Counted from the first letter of the stretch, positions 1-8,141 are shown. The stretch: 30,085 nucleotides of DNA from an uncultured Cocleimonas sp. (GCA_937974135.1 CALJIH010000195.1:1-30085), one strand, 5' to 3'. Numbers and translations are program-made. The notes: a model not told the origin generated them from the letters alone.

Positions 1-47
1 GTATTTAATCATTCTATTATACCTATACAATATTCTGTGTGAGTTTT

Positions 48-689
48 ATGAAACCGTTCAGCCCTTTTATGCAAGCTTTTGATAAGCTACCAAATACGTT
101 GCCAATATTTCCTCTAAACAATGCTGTAGTGATGCCAGGCAGTCATTTACCCTTAAATATATTTGAGCCACGCTATTTAAATATGTTTCAAGATGCAATG
201 GAAAGCCATCGACTCATAGGCATGATTCAGCCACGTGATGACAGCGCAAATTCGGAGTTATTTGATATAGGTTGCGCTGCAAGAATTACACGTTATGAAG
301 AAACAATTGATGGCCGATTAGAAGTTTCGTTAACTGGTTTGTGTCGTTTTGAGTTCACTGAAGAGTTAACTTCCACGCGTGGTTATCGCTTAATCATTCC
401 ATCTTGGGATAAATACAAAATAGATTACAGCGATGAAGACATAAAGGAAGATTCTCACCAAAGTTTTATTAATGCTTTAAAACTGTATTTCAATAAAACG
501 GACTTTGATCTCGATTGGAAAGCGATGAAAAAATTAAGCCCAGAGAATTTATTTAATTCACTGTATTACTTTATTGAGTTATCTCCAACAGATAAACAAA
601 TGCTGCTAGAAATTGATACCTCTACTCAAAGGATTAAAGCCCTAACCGCCATATTATCTATGGATATGGACGAAATTATTCGTCATTAA
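48..689 (+). CDS. Stand-alone LON substrate-binding domain protein
   Basis: A cytoplasmic protein of 213 residues that holds only the N-terminal (substrate-binding) domain of Lon protease. The family hallmark is the run LPIFPLNNAVVMPG near residues 15-28, followed by LPLNIFEPRY and a GMIQPRD stretch. There is no AAA+ ATPase and no Ser-Lys peptidase domain, so it is not a protease by itself. Stand-alone LON-domain proteins of about 200 residues are common in proteobacteria and their role is not established. The reading frame is open from a GTG at 39, but the ATG at 48 gives the more usual start; neither has a clear Shine-Dalgarno sequence. It converges with the next gene, and the two stop codons are only three bases apart. 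Confidence 0.85.
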   Translation: MKPFSPFMQAFDKLPNTLPIFPLNNAVVMPGSHLPLNIFEPRYLNMFQDAMESHRLIGMIQPRDDSANSELFDIGCAARITRYEETIDGRLEVSLTGLCRFEFTEELTSTRGYRLIIPSWDKYKIDYSDEDIKEDSHQSFINALKLYFNKTDFDLDWKAMKKLSPENLFNSLYYFIELSPTDKQMLLEIDTSTQRIKALTAILSMDMDEIIRH

Positions 690-692
690 TTT

Positions 693-908
693 TCACTTCC
701 AACCCATTATCCAATGTTGATCTTGTTTTAAGAGTTGCCAATCAATTTCATAAGTAGCTTTGTTGATAATAGCTTCAAGAATACAGGCAATGATAATTTC
801 TTCTTCATCTTTGATGACTTCAGAGACAATAAAATGCCTCTCTTTATTTTTAGGATTCACTGCCGTCCATTTTGAAAGTAATAACTTGTTAGGGTTTATT
901 TTATTCAT
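693..908 (-). CDS. Small Trp-rich protein, TIGR02450/DUF2389 family
   Basis: A 71-residue protein recognised by the family pattern NPNKLLLSKWTAV near the start, KERHFIV in the middle, and a C-terminal WQLLKQDQHWIMGWK. I know this pattern as the tryptophan-rich TIGR02450 (DUF2389) family of proteobacteria, whose function is unknown. An in-frame TTG at 920 would add four residues; the ATG at 908 matches the family start better. It is the last gene of a probable minus-strand operon: 16 bases separate its ATG from the stop of the DCC-family gene. It has no signal peptide or membrane segment, so it should be cytoplasmic. Confidence 0.8.
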   Translation of the reverse strand: MNKINPNKLLLSKWTAVNPKNKERHFIVSEVIKDEEEIIIACILEAIINKATYEIDWQLLKQDQHWIMGWK

Positions 909-924
909 GCTGGATAACAACGAT

Positions 925-1347
925 TCAACTACGTTTCTTTCCCGTTAATGTCAGTCGATATTTAGCAAACACGGAATAGAAAGTTTCCAAAATAGGCAGT
1001 ATAAAGGGTACCTTTTCGATGATTGGGACCACTCTACGATAATACGGTAGTTCTTTCCAAACCAGCATAAACCCACGCACACCTGTTTGCATATTGTGAT
1101 TTTGATCTTCAACATGCACCCTATCCATTGCCTGCTGATAGCTGATTCCTGCTATTTCTAAGGCTTTTTTATCTTTACTGATATCGATCCATTTGATTGC
1201 CTTTGAAGTATCTAATTTTTTCATGATACTAACTTCATAATTACATAAAGGACACTCGCCATCATGATACATAGTCACTTTGTAATCTGATTCATTTGAA
1301 GATAAAACGTTATTAGACATATCTACACAGTTTCTTTTAGGTTTCAT
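925..1347 (-). CDS. DCC-family thiol-disulfide oxidoreductase-like protein (DUF393)
   Basis: A 140-residue protein of the DCC/DUF393 family, small thioredoxin-related proteins of unclear substrate. The signature DGECPLC lies at residues 29-35, with the CxxC pair at C32 and C35. The C-terminal part, with VWKELPYYRRVVPII, is also typical. The ATG at 1347 overlaps the end of the histidine kinase gene by 11 bases; a second ATG at 1320 would remove nine residues of poorly conserved sequence and the overlap, and cannot be excluded. The tight packing behind the kinase suggests co-transcription with the two-component system. No signal peptide is visible, so the thiols are probably cytoplasmic. Confidence 0.82.
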   Translation of the reverse strand: MKPKRNCVDMSNNVLSSNESDYKVTMYHDGECPLCNYEVSIMKKLDTSKAIKWIDISKDKKALEIAGISYQQAMDRVHVEDQNHNMQTGVRGFMLVWKELPYYRRVVPIIEKVPFILPILETFYSVFAKYRLTLTGKKRS

Positions 1348-2611
1348 TCTTAGTTAAGGTGACCAAGATACCAGCATTTTCTTTGTTTTGAATGGCTATA
1401 TCCCAATCAAATTGATCACATAGCCTTTTAACAATTGCAAGACCAATGCCCTCACCTGCTTGATTCAAACCTCTACCGCGAATATGCCTTACAAAAAGCT
1501 TTGGTAATAATTCTTCAGGAATGCCAATTCCTGTATCAGAAACTAACACCTGATTGTTGATGATAGAAATATTGATAGAACCTTCTTCCGTGTATTTAAT
1601 TGCGTTGCCTAAAATATTGCCGATGATGATTTCTAAGGCTTTTTCATGTGTATTTACAATTAATTCATTTTGAATATCCAGAGACAAAGTCACTTTTGAC
1701 TCATCAATTAATGGATTATGTTTTATTACTTCCTTTTCAATGAGTTCTGCAACATTTGTTTTAATATTGTCTGTTGCGGGTTGATGTTCACGCGCTAAAA
1801 GAAAAAAAGCAGACGTAAAATCGTTCATATCACGACAGGCACGACGAATCATTTTTACACGATCAATCCCCTTATTTGTGATTTTTGATTCAGTTTCTAA
1901 AAATTGTGCAGCACCATCGATGATAGTCATGGGCGTACGAAGTTCATGTGAGATATCGGCGGTAAATTGCCGTTCTCTCTCCACAAAAACGTCGATACGT
2001 TTAGAATATTCTTCTAGAGCTTCTGCTAATTCTTTGGTATCTCCGCTAAATTTATTTGTGGAAACATCGATGCTTAATTTATCCGGCTCAGAGTCTCTTA
2101 AATTTCGTGCTAGGCTTAAAACAGGTGAGGCAGCACGCCAAGTTAATTTATAGGCTATCCAACTACTGGTATATATAAGAATGAGTAAAATACTCATGGG
2201 AATTAAGCCAAATACTCCGACGAGGCGATCAATATTTGCACCTTCAAAAATTAAATATAGCCGATTATTGTCAAAATCCCTGACATAGACAGGTACAGGT
2301 ACATCTCGTCCAGCTAATTGCATTTTTGGATATAACCCGGGTGTTAAATCTTTAATTTCATCGGGTAATAAGGGGGGTGGATTTGAATTAGACAAATATC
2401 CAATGAGATTTCTGGTTCTTGGTAATGGAAAGGTATCATCGACTTTATAATGAGAAATAAACGCATCAGCTTCTAGCTCTAAAGCCTGCTTAACTAAGCT
2501 TTTTTCTAATATCCATGTAATCGTAAAAATACTGACTAATACCGCAAAAATAATAAATAAGGTTTGAAAAAACCATTGCTTAGAGAGGACTTTACTTAAA
2601 TCGAAATTCAT
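1337..2611 (-). CDS. Sensor histidine kinase (HisKA/HATPase_c)
   Basis: A 424-residue inner-membrane histidine kinase. Membrane segments lie at about 13-35 and 131-153 and enclose a periplasmic sensor domain of about 95 residues, containing PLPRTRNLIGYL and a VYVRDFDNNRLYL stretch. The H box FTADISHELRTP gives the phospho-accepting His at residue 222. The N box has GNILGNAIKY (Asn 336), followed by DTGIGIP (359-365) and GEGIGLAI (386-393) for ATP binding. It lies five bases behind the response regulator gene, its evident partner. The receiver and kinase resemble ColRS-type pairs, but the sensor domain does not let me name the signal. The end overlaps the downstream DUF393 gene. Confidence 0.93.
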   Translation of the reverse strand: MNFDLSKVLSKQWFFQTLFIIFAVLVSIFTITWILEKSLVKQALELEADAFISHYKVDDTFPLPRTRNLIGYLSNSNPPPLLPDEIKDLTPGLYPKMQLAGRDVPVPVYVRDFDNNRLYLIFEGANIDRLVGVFGLIPMSILLILIYTSSWIAYKLTWRAASPVLSLARNLRDSEPDKLSIDVSTNKFSGDTKELAEALEEYSKRIDVFVERERQFTADISHELRTPMTIIDGAAQFLETESKITNKGIDRVKMIRRACRDMNDFTSAFFLLAREHQPATDNIKTNVAELIEKEVIKHNPLIDESKVTLSLDIQNELIVNTHEKALEIIIGNILGNAIKYTEEGSINISIINNQVLVSDTGIGIPEELLPKLFVRHIRGRGLNQAGEGIGLAIVKRLCDQFDWDIAIQNKENAGILVTLTKNET

Positions 2612-2616
2612 AAGTT

Positions 2617-3321
2617 TTAGGAAGATTGCTCATCATAGAGTCTATATCCTACACTATGCACAGTATGTAAAAGTTTGTTTTCGAAAGGTTTATCGACTGC
2701 TTGTCGAATCGCAGATAAATGCGTTCTTAATGCATCACTTTCTGTAGGATCATCACCCCATATATGGGCTTCTATTTCTCTTCTAGAAACAACTCGGTGC
2801 GTATTTTCCATCAATAAGCGTAAAATCTTTAGTCTTATCGAATTAAGTTTTATCTCTTTGTCTGATCTTACTACTTCTAGCGTTTCAAAATTAAAACTTA
2901 GATCAGAAATTTGTATGATTGATTGATTACTATTGAAAGAACGCCGCCATAATGCTTGTACTCGCGCATAGACCTCTAAAAGATCAAAGGGTTTGACCAG
3001 ATAATCATCAGCACCTACATCAAATCCTATCAGCTTCTCATCTAACGAATCTCTCGCGGTGAGCATCAGTATAGGTGTTTGTGAATTTAAATCCTTTCGC
3101 AGTTTTTGGCATAAATCAATGCCATCTATTCCGGGTAATGCCAAATCCAATAAAATGACATCGTATTCATTCACCGTAACAAGATGTAAACCTGTTAATC
3201 CATCTGCCGCATAATCTGCGATATGGCCTTTATCAGTAAAGAAGTCGATTAATAATGAAGCTATATCAGTATTATCTTCAACAATAAGTATACGGCCATG
3301 AAAATCATTGAAATTACTCAT
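2617..3321 (-). CDS. OmpR-family response regulator
   Basis: A 234-residue DNA-binding response regulator. The receiver domain spans about residues 9-122, with acidic pocket ED at 15-16, phospho-acceptor D59 (in VILLDLALPG), T88 and K110 (in KPF). A winged-helix domain follows (about 135-230), ending in the usual TVHSVGYRL. It is the first gene of the probable operon regulator-kinase-DUF393-Trp-rich protein. Wording around the receiver (GLTGLHL, LPGIDGIDLC) is close to ColR-type regulators, but this is a resemblance only. A perfect 14-base inverted repeat ends 19 bases before the start codon (3340-3370). No strong ribosome binding site is visible in the short space left. Confidence 0.93.
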   Translation of the reverse strand: MSNFNDFHGRILIVEDNTDIASLLIDFFTDKGHIADYAADGLTGLHLVTVNEYDVILLDLALPGIDGIDLCQKLRKDLNSQTPILMLTARDSLDEKLIGFDVGADDYLVKPFDLLEVYARVQALWRRSFNSNQSIIQISDLSFNFETLEVVRSDKEIKLNSIRLKILRLLMENTHRVVSRREIEAHIWGDDPTESDALRTHLSAIRQAVDKPFENKLLHTVHSVGYRLYDEQSS

Positions 3322-3339
3322 AAAGCTTATTCTCGAAAA

Positions 3340-3370
3340 TGAATAAGGGAGATTATATCTCCCTTATTCA
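3340..3370 (-). terminator. Perfect 14-bp inverted repeat between lipoprotein and two-component genes
   Basis: A perfect inverted repeat: TGAATAAGGGAGAT, a 3-base loop, then its exact complement. It lies downstream of the DUF4397 gene and could end that transcript, though only a weak run of T follows on the minus strand. Because it also lies just ahead of the response regulator start, it may instead be an operator or 5'-UTR structure. Confidence 0.6.
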
Positions 3371-3413
3371 AATTAAATAATGTAATTATTTATTTCTTTA
3401 TAGAAACCACACA

Positions 3414-4142
3414 TTATTGCTGATTATTTACATTGATAAATGGTGTTGATTCTAAATCAGTCAAAATGAGTAGACCTACTAAAGATCCGGAATCAATATC
3501 ATCAGCGGCAATGGCTATGTATTCAACACCATCGACTAAAGTTAGTGTACCTGAGTCATAGACTACTGCAGTACTTCCTGCTGGAGTAATGCGTACTTGA
3601 TAATCACCTGCTGGAACTTCTAATTCATCCGAAACCGTCTGAAAAGGTATATCCGATAATAAAGGACTTGCAGGTAAAGCAGCTCCAGGTGCAGTAACAT
3701 AAACATCTACTGATGGTGCAGCTGGAGAACCATGTATTACAGTGATTGCAGCATTACCATCTGCTGGTGCATCGATATCATCAATAACTAGGAGTGGTGT
3801 AAGAGGTAAACCGTTTGCAACGGTATTAGCGGCAATTACAGTATATTTCATATCATCTTCAAGGTTTAAAGTTGCATCCAATGCGCTTGCACCACCCAAT
3901 GCAGGTACTAAAACACTAATATCAGTGTTACCAGAATCTACTGATAAAAATCCACTAGCTTGGCGATACTCAACACCAGTTAAAGGGGTAGATTCATTAA
4001 CACTAATGTCGACTGCTGGTGCATCAGGTGAAAGATGTACTGCTCTTAATTGTGGATCATGAGAATCATTATCTGAACCACCGCACCCTATTAGTACTAA
4101 TGAAGTTACTAATAAGGCCATTATAGATCTTAAATATTTCAT
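3414..4142 (-). CDS. DUF4397-domain lipoprotein
   Basis: A 242-residue exported lipoprotein. The signal peptide ends in a lipobox LIGC with the acylated Cys at residue 20, followed by GGSDNDS, a spacer without an obvious inner-membrane retention Asp at +2. The mature part has two related segments typical of DUF4397: LRAVHLSPDAPAVDI and, about 110 residues on, ITVIHGSPAAPSVDVYV. Function is unknown; such domains are thought to be extracellular beta-sandwich modules. The frame stays open upstream to 4337, but the ATG at 4142 has a good ribosome binding site (GGAGAG) and starts a proper signal peptide, so the longer frame, which runs into the ilvC terminator, is rejected. Confidence 0.85.
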   Translation of the reverse strand: MKYLRSIMALLVTSLVLIGCGGSDNDSHDPQLRAVHLSPDAPAVDISVNESTPLTGVEYRQASGFLSVDSGNTDISVLVPALGGASALDATLNLEDDMKYTVIAANTVANGLPLTPLLVIDDIDAPADGNAAITVIHGSPAAPSVDVYVTAPGAALPASPLLSDIPFQTVSDELEVPAGDYQVRITPAGSTAVVYDSGTLTLVDGVEYIAIAADDIDSGSLVGLLILTDLESTPFINVNNQQ

Positions 4143-4205
4143 TGCTTTTTCTCTCCGATAAAAACGTGTACAACATGTAACACTTTTACAGTTTGCAATC
4201 AGAGA

Positions 4206-4270
4206 CGTGAAATGAGTGTGATCAAAATGTGAAATAAATGCAAAATGATAAATACAGTTTAACGTGAAAT
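4206..4270 (-). promoter_or_regulatory. Three YGTGAAAT repeats upstream of the DUF4397 gene
   Basis: The octamer YGTGAAAT occurs at 4206-4213, 4228-4235 and 4263-4270, all in the same orientation, between the ilvC terminator and the lipoprotein gene. A CRP-like TGTGATCA lies between the first two. These could be binding sites for a regulator of the lipoprotein gene; no convincing -35/-10 pair was found. Confidence 0.25.
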
Positions 4271-4323
4271 AGTTTAGAAAGTTTCTAACTAGCATAAAAT
4301 AGTCTTTTAGATATTTTACACAT

Positions 4324-4356
4324 AAAAAAAAGCCCAATCTTAGATTGGGCTTTTTT
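4324..4356 (-). terminator. Intrinsic terminator of ilvC
   Basis: A 9-bp GC-containing stem (AGCCCAATC, loop TTA, GATTGGGCT) flanked by A and T runs, starting 22 bases after the ilvC stop codon. The symmetric A and T tracts allow it to work in both directions. Confidence 0.88.
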
Positions 4357-4378
4357 ATAAAGAAATGAATTTAAGTCA

Positions 4379-5395
4379 TTAATTTTTTTCTTGGTCGACG
4401 ATCTTATTTTCAGTGATCCATGGCATCATCGAACGTAACTGAGCGCCAACAACTTCTATTCCATGCTCAGCGTTCTTGCGCCTATAACCTGACATAGATG
4501 GGTAGTTAGCCGCCCCTTCAGCGATAAACTGCTTCGCATATTCGCCTGTTTGGATGTTATGTAATGCTTGTTTCATAGCCGCTCGTGATTCATCATTAAT
4601 AACTTTAGGACCAGTAACATACTCTCCGTATTCTGCGTTATTTGAGATTGAATAATTCATGTTCGCAATACCACCTTCGAACATAAGATCAACGATTAAT
4701 TTCAGTTCATGTAAACACTCGAAGTAAGCCATTTCAGGCTCATAACCAGCTTCAACTAGTGTTTCAAAACCTGCTTTCACTAATTCAACAGCACCACCAC
4801 AAAGTACCGCTTGCTCACCAAATAGATCTGTTTCACACTCATCACGGAATGTGGTTTCGATAATGCCTGTGCGTCCTCCACCAACTCCCGAAGCATAAGA
4901 AAGCGCGATATCCTTTGCTTTTCCAGATGCATCTTGTTCAACAGCTATCAAGTCAGGAACACCACCACCACGTACAAATTCAGAACGTACTGTATGACCT
5001 GGAGCCTTTGGAGCAATCATGATGACATCTAAGTCTTTACGCGGCACAACTTGATTAAATAAGATAGAGAAACCGTGGGCAAATGCTAATACAGCACCTT
5101 GTTTGATATTTGGCTCAATTTCATCGCGATAAAGCTGTGATTGGAACTCGTCAGGAGTCAAAATCATTACTACATCCGCATCCGCAACTGCAGATGGCAC
5201 GTCAGCAGTTTTTAGGCCATAACCTTCTGCTTTAGCAATTGAAGATGACCCAGGACGTAAACCTACCGTTACCTCAACGCCAGAATCTTTTAAGTTAGCT
5301 GCATGTGCATGGCCTTGAGAACCAAAACCAATGATGGCAACTTTTAAGCCTTGAATGATTGAAAGGTCACAGTCTTTATCGTAATAAATGTTCAT
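4379..5395 (-). CDS. ilvC: Ketol-acid reductoisomerase (NADP+)
   Basis: Converts 2-acetolactate to 2,3-dihydroxyisovalerate, and the aceto-hydroxybutyrate homologue, with NADPH and Mg2+: the second common step of valine and isoleucine synthesis. Its 338 residues match the short class I form. The dinucleotide-binding loop is GFGSQGHAHAANL near residue 23. Other signatures are APKAPGHTVRSE, DLFGEQAVLCGG and the C-terminal metal-binding helix segment with ECLHELKLIVDLM and NAEYGEY. The ATG at 5395 is preceded by AGGAA at good spacing. It follows ilvI-ilvH on the same strand after 113 bases, a gap with an extended -10 candidate, and ends at a strong terminator. Confidence 0.98.
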   Translation of the reverse strand: MNIYYDKDCDLSIIQGLKVAIIGFGSQGHAHAANLKDSGVEVTVGLRPGSSSIAKAEGYGLKTADVPSAVADADVVMILTPDEFQSQLYRDEIEPNIKQGAVLAFAHGFSILFNQVVPRKDLDVIMIAPKAPGHTVRSEFVRGGGVPDLIAVEQDASGKAKDIALSYASGVGGGRTGIIETTFRDECETDLFGEQAVLCGGAVELVKAGFETLVEAGYEPEMAYFECLHELKLIVDLMFEGGIANMNYSISNNAEYGEYVTGPKVINDESRAAMKQALHNIQTGEYAKQFIAEGAANYPSMSGYRRKNAEHGIEVVGAQLRSMMPWITENKIVDQEKN

Positions 5396-5435
5396 TTAAA
5401 TATTCCTAAATAATAAATCTAATAATTTTTTGGGG

Positions 5436-5444
5436 ATGATAGCA
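5436..5444 (-). promoter_or_regulatory. Possible ilvC promoter (extended -10)
   Basis: On the minus strand the ilvH-ilvC gap contains TGCTATCAT, an extended -10 element about 45 bases before the ilvC start. There is no good -35 hexamer, so this is only a candidate for a separate ilvC promoter. Confidence 0.3.
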
Positions 5445-5508
5445 AGTGTAGTTTAAAAGTTGTTTAAAAACACAAAAGGCTAAATTTGGATAATGTAATA
5501 AAAAAGTA

Positions 5509-6003
5509 CTAAACAGTTAATGAAGCACTACCGCGTGGTATACCCATAGCACCAGTTCGTACAACTTCAATAATTGTATTGTCGCGTAATGCTTCTATAA
5601 AGGCATCCAATTTTTCAGGACTTCCTGTCGCTTCAATGGTGTACATTTTTTTAGTGACATCAATAATACGTGCGCGAAAAATATCGACATTTAGTTTAAT
5701 GGCCGCACAGACTTCATTACTGTCAGCACGAACTTTGATAAACATCATTTCGCGTTCGATATGTGGATAATCAGAAAGTTCCATGACTTTAACCACATCA
5801 ATCAACTTATTCAATTGTTTAACAATTTGTTCAATAGAAGCATCGTTGCCTTTAGTAACAACCGTCATTCTAGAGAGTGTTGGATCATCAGTAGCAGCAA
5901 CCGTCAGTGATTCAATGTTATAACCGCGCTGAGAAAACAAACCTGAAACGCGCGATAATGCACCAGCTTCGTTTTCCATTAATAGTGAAATTATGTGTCT
6001 CAT
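5509..6003 (-). CDS. ilvH: Acetolactate synthase small (regulatory) subunit
   Basis: The regulatory subunit of acetohydroxyacid synthase, 164 residues, which activates the large subunit and carries valine feedback inhibition. The N-terminal ACT domain is plain: ISLLMENEAGALSRVSGLF, then GYNIESLTVAATDDPTLSRMT. The C-terminal half carries RTGAMGIPRG near the end, as in IlvH/IlvN. Length equals the usual IlvH length. It starts eight bases after the ilvI stop codon, so the two subunits are translated from one message and assemble together in the cytoplasm. The symbol ilvH is chosen over ilvN on length. Confidence 0.96.
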   Translation of the reverse strand: MRHIISLLMENEAGALSRVSGLFSQRGYNIESLTVAATDDPTLSRMTVVTKGNDASIEQIVKQLNKLIDVVKVMELSDYPHIEREMMFIKVRADSNEVCAAIKLNVDIFRARIIDVTKKMYTIEATGSPEKLDAFIEALRDNTIIEVVRTGAMGIPRGSASLTV

Positions 6004-6011
6004 ATTTTTAC

Positions 6012-7778
6012 TCAGTCATTCTCTAGCTGTTTACTTTTCAATATTGCATCTTTGATTGCATCTTCTTTATTAAGATACATTTCATTATGACCGTAACCTG
6101 CTGGAATCATTGGATAAACATTACCTTGCTCTTCAACAACAAAATCTAGGAAATGTAAGTTTTTCTTATCTTCAACCGCTTCACGTAACGCATCTTCTAC
6201 TTCAGATGGTTTTTCAATACGTTTGCCGATATGGCCATATGCTTCCGCTAATTTCACAAAATCTGGTAAAGCTTGGTTGTAGGTCATGGCATAACGCTCT
6301 TCATAAAAGAATTCTTGCCATTGACGAACCATTCCTAAGTAGCCGTTATTCAAATTAATAATATTCAGAGGTAGTCCGTATTGTTTACAACAACCTAATT
6401 CTTGAATACACATTTGGATACTGCCATCACCTGTTATACAAGTAACCACGTCATCATGATTGGCGAATTGAATACCCATAGCCGCGGGTAAACCAAAACC
6501 CATGGTGCCTAAACCACCCGAGTTAACCCAACGCTTAGGCTCATTAAATTTATAATATTGCGCCGCAAACATTTGGTGCTGACCAACATCAGATGCCACA
6601 AATGCATCTCCATTGGTTACTTTGTAAAGCATGTCAACTACATATTGAGCCTTGATAACTTTATCGTCTTGATCATAGGCCAGACAATCTAAATCCTGCC
6701 ATGTTTTGATCTCTTTCCACCATTCATCAAAGGCAGACTTATCAGGTACAATTTTCTGTTCTTTAATTTCAGCAAGCATCGATTGTAAAACTTCTTTCAC
6801 ATCGCCCACTATAGGATTCTGCGCTGATCTATTTTTCGAGATTGAAGCGGGATCAATATCAATGTGAATGACTTTTGCCTCAGGAGCAAACTTCTTAAGA
6901 TCACCTGTCACTCGATCATCAAAACGTGCGCCCACACAAATAATCAAATCCGCATAATGCATGGCACGATTTGCTTCAACCGTTCCGTGCATTCCTAACA
7001 TGCCAATAAACTGCTTATCATTAGATGGATAAACACCCAAACCCATGAGCGTATTGGTGACTGGGAAATTATACAAACGACCGAATTCAGTTAATTCATT
7101 AGCAGCGTTTGATGTAATAACACCACCACCTGCATAAAGAATTGGCTTTTTTGATTCAGCAATCATTTTAATCGCTGATTTAATTTGTTTCTTATTGCCT
7201 TTAACGGTTGGTTGATAAGATCGCATGTTTAATTCTTTGGGATAATTAAACTCAATCTTTTTCACAGCAGGATTTGTTAGATCCTTAGGAATATCAACTA
7301 GGACAGGACCTGGACGGCCCGTCGTGGCAATATGAAATGCCTTTTTCATGACAGGGGCAATATCTTCAATACAGGTCACTAAGAAATTATGTTTTACACA
7401 AGGACGCGTGATACCAACGATATCAATTTCTTGAAAAGAATCTTTACCAATCAAATCTTTAGGAACGTTTCCTGAAATAACCACTAAAGGCACAGAATCC
7501 ATATAAGCATCTGCAATACCTGTGACCGCATTGGTAGCACCAGGACCAGATGTGACTATCGCGACACCAGGCTTATCAGACGTTTTTGCATAACCTTCAG
7601 CAGCATGCACAGCACCTTGCTCGTGACGAGCAAGAATATGTCTGATATCTCCACGATTTTCTGCTTTGTATAATTCATCATAAAGAAATAAAACAGCACC
7701 ACCTGGATAACCAAAAATGGTATCTACGTTTTCTTCTTTGAGACATTTAGCAAATATCTCCGCTCCAGATAATTTCAC
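6012..7778 (-). CDS. ilvI: Acetolactate synthase large (catalytic) subunit
   Basis: The catalytic subunit (588 residues) of acetohydroxyacid synthase: joins two pyruvates, or pyruvate and 2-oxobutyrate, using thiamine diphosphate, FAD and Mg2+. The catalytic Glu is E53 in ARHEQGA. The N-terminal FGYPGGAVLFLYDEL, the central GNVPKDLIG and FQEIDIVGITRP, and the thiamine-binding motif starting GDGSIQM and ending LNNGYLGMVRQWQ are all typical. The start is GTG at 7778, with AGGA upstream. The operon order is ilvI-ilvH-ilvC. No attenuator leader peptide rich in Ile, Leu or Val was found upstream, so control differs from the classical enteric type or is not visible. Confidence 0.97.
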   Translation of the reverse strand: MKLSGAEIFAKCLKEENVDTIFGYPGGAVLFLYDELYKAENRGDIRHILARHEQGAVHAAEGYAKTSDKPGVAIVTSGPGATNAVTGIADAYMDSVPLVVISGNVPKDLIGKDSFQEIDIVGITRPCVKHNFLVTCIEDIAPVMKKAFHIATTGRPGPVLVDIPKDLTNPAVKKIEFNYPKELNMRSYQPTVKGNKKQIKSAIKMIAESKKPILYAGGGVITSNAANELTEFGRLYNFPVTNTLMGLGVYPSNDKQFIGMLGMHGTVEANRAMHYADLIICVGARFDDRVTGDLKKFAPEAKVIHIDIDPASISKNRSAQNPIVGDVKEVLQSMLAEIKEQKIVPDKSAFDEWWKEIKTWQDLDCLAYDQDDKVIKAQYVVDMLYKVTNGDAFVASDVGQHQMFAAQYYKFNEPKRWVNSGGLGTMGFGLPAAMGIQFANHDDVVTCITGDGSIQMCIQELGCCKQYGLPLNIINLNNGYLGMVRQWQEFFYEERYAMTYNQALPDFVKLAEAYGHIGKRIEKPSEVEDALREAVEDKKNLHFLDFVVEEQGNVYPMIPAGYGHNEMYLNKEDAIKDAILKSKQLEND

Positions 7779-8027
7779 CTAGATTCCTACCCTATTTCTT
7801 AAAAACTAAAGTTCAGCATAATAATATGAAAACACCATGAAATACACCTGTAAAAGGCTGTATTTTAATCGTTTAGTACTTTATTTATATTAAAAAAAGA
7901 CACCCCTCCACTTTTATGGGTTTAATCCGTCTTTGAATATCAGTAAAGATTAAAAAACTATCACTTATATAAGAATAAATAAGTTTAAACACACACTTTT
8001 ATAGTGATAAATAAATCAAACAAGCAC
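7779..8027 (-). promoter_or_regulatory. ilvI upstream region with hairpin and motif copy
   Basis: This 249-base AT-rich gap should hold the ilvI promoter, but no clear -35/-10 pair stands out. It contains a hairpin at 7840-7865 (AAATACA/TGTATTT arms with inner CC/GG), a diverged copy of the dispersed G-tract motif at 7895-7915 that on the minus strand runs into seven T, and an imperfect inverted repeat built on TATCACT near 7960-8010. The motif plus T run could act as a weak terminator in the leader. Confidence 0.35.
7895..7915 (-). repeat. Dispersed G-tract motif, copy 1 (diverged)
   Basis: Reads AAAAGTGGAGGGGTGTCTTT on the minus strand, with an A breaking the G tract. It is 116 bases upstream of the ilvI start, the only intergenic copy that is not at a gene 3' end. 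Confidence 0.75.
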
Positions 8028-8058
8028 AAAAAAGGCCGCACAAACGTGCGACCTTTTT
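8028..8058 (-). terminator. Terminator of the tRNA-Met gene
   Basis: A hairpin with CGCAC/GTGCG and GG/CC arms around one C-A mismatch, a 4-base loop, and flanking A and T runs. It begins six bases after the tRNA 3' end on the minus strand and is followed there by six T. Confidence 0.82.
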
Positions 8059-8064
8059 GAAATA

Positions 8065-8141
8065 TGGTGGCTATACCGAGATTCGAACTTGGGACCCCAT
8101 CATTATGAGTGATGTGCTCTAACCAGCTGAGCTATATAGCC
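8065..8141 (-). tRNA. metT: Elongator tRNA-Met (anticodon CAT)
   Basis: A 77-base tRNA gene with encoded CCA. The acceptor stem is GGCTATA paired with TATAGCC (seven pairs). The anticodon arm is CATCA-CTCATAA-TGATG, giving anticodon CAT. The D arm (AGCTCAGCTGGTTAGAGC) and the T loop TTCGAAT are standard. The first base pair is G-C and the anticodon stem matches the elongator methionine tRNA of enteric bacteria, not the initiator (C-A mismatch at 1-72) and not tRNA-Ile2, whose anticodon arm differs. A good promoter and terminator flank it, so it is an independent single-gene unit. Confidence 0.95.

Noticed and set aside
2365..2385. G run AATAAGGGGGGTGGATTT inside the histidine kinase gene as another motif copy
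   Set aside because: At least four of 18 bases differ from the consensus outside the G run; it encodes the PPP stretch of the sensor domain.
4143..4337. Longer start for the DUF4397 lipoprotein
   Set aside because: The extension would cover the promoter region and the ilvC terminator and would destroy the signal peptide; the ATG at 4142 has a good ribosome binding site.
8065..8141. tRNA-Ile2 (CAT, lysidine-modified) or initiator tRNA
   Set aside because: The anticodon arm and acceptor stem match elongator tRNA-Met; the initiator 1-72 mismatch is absent.
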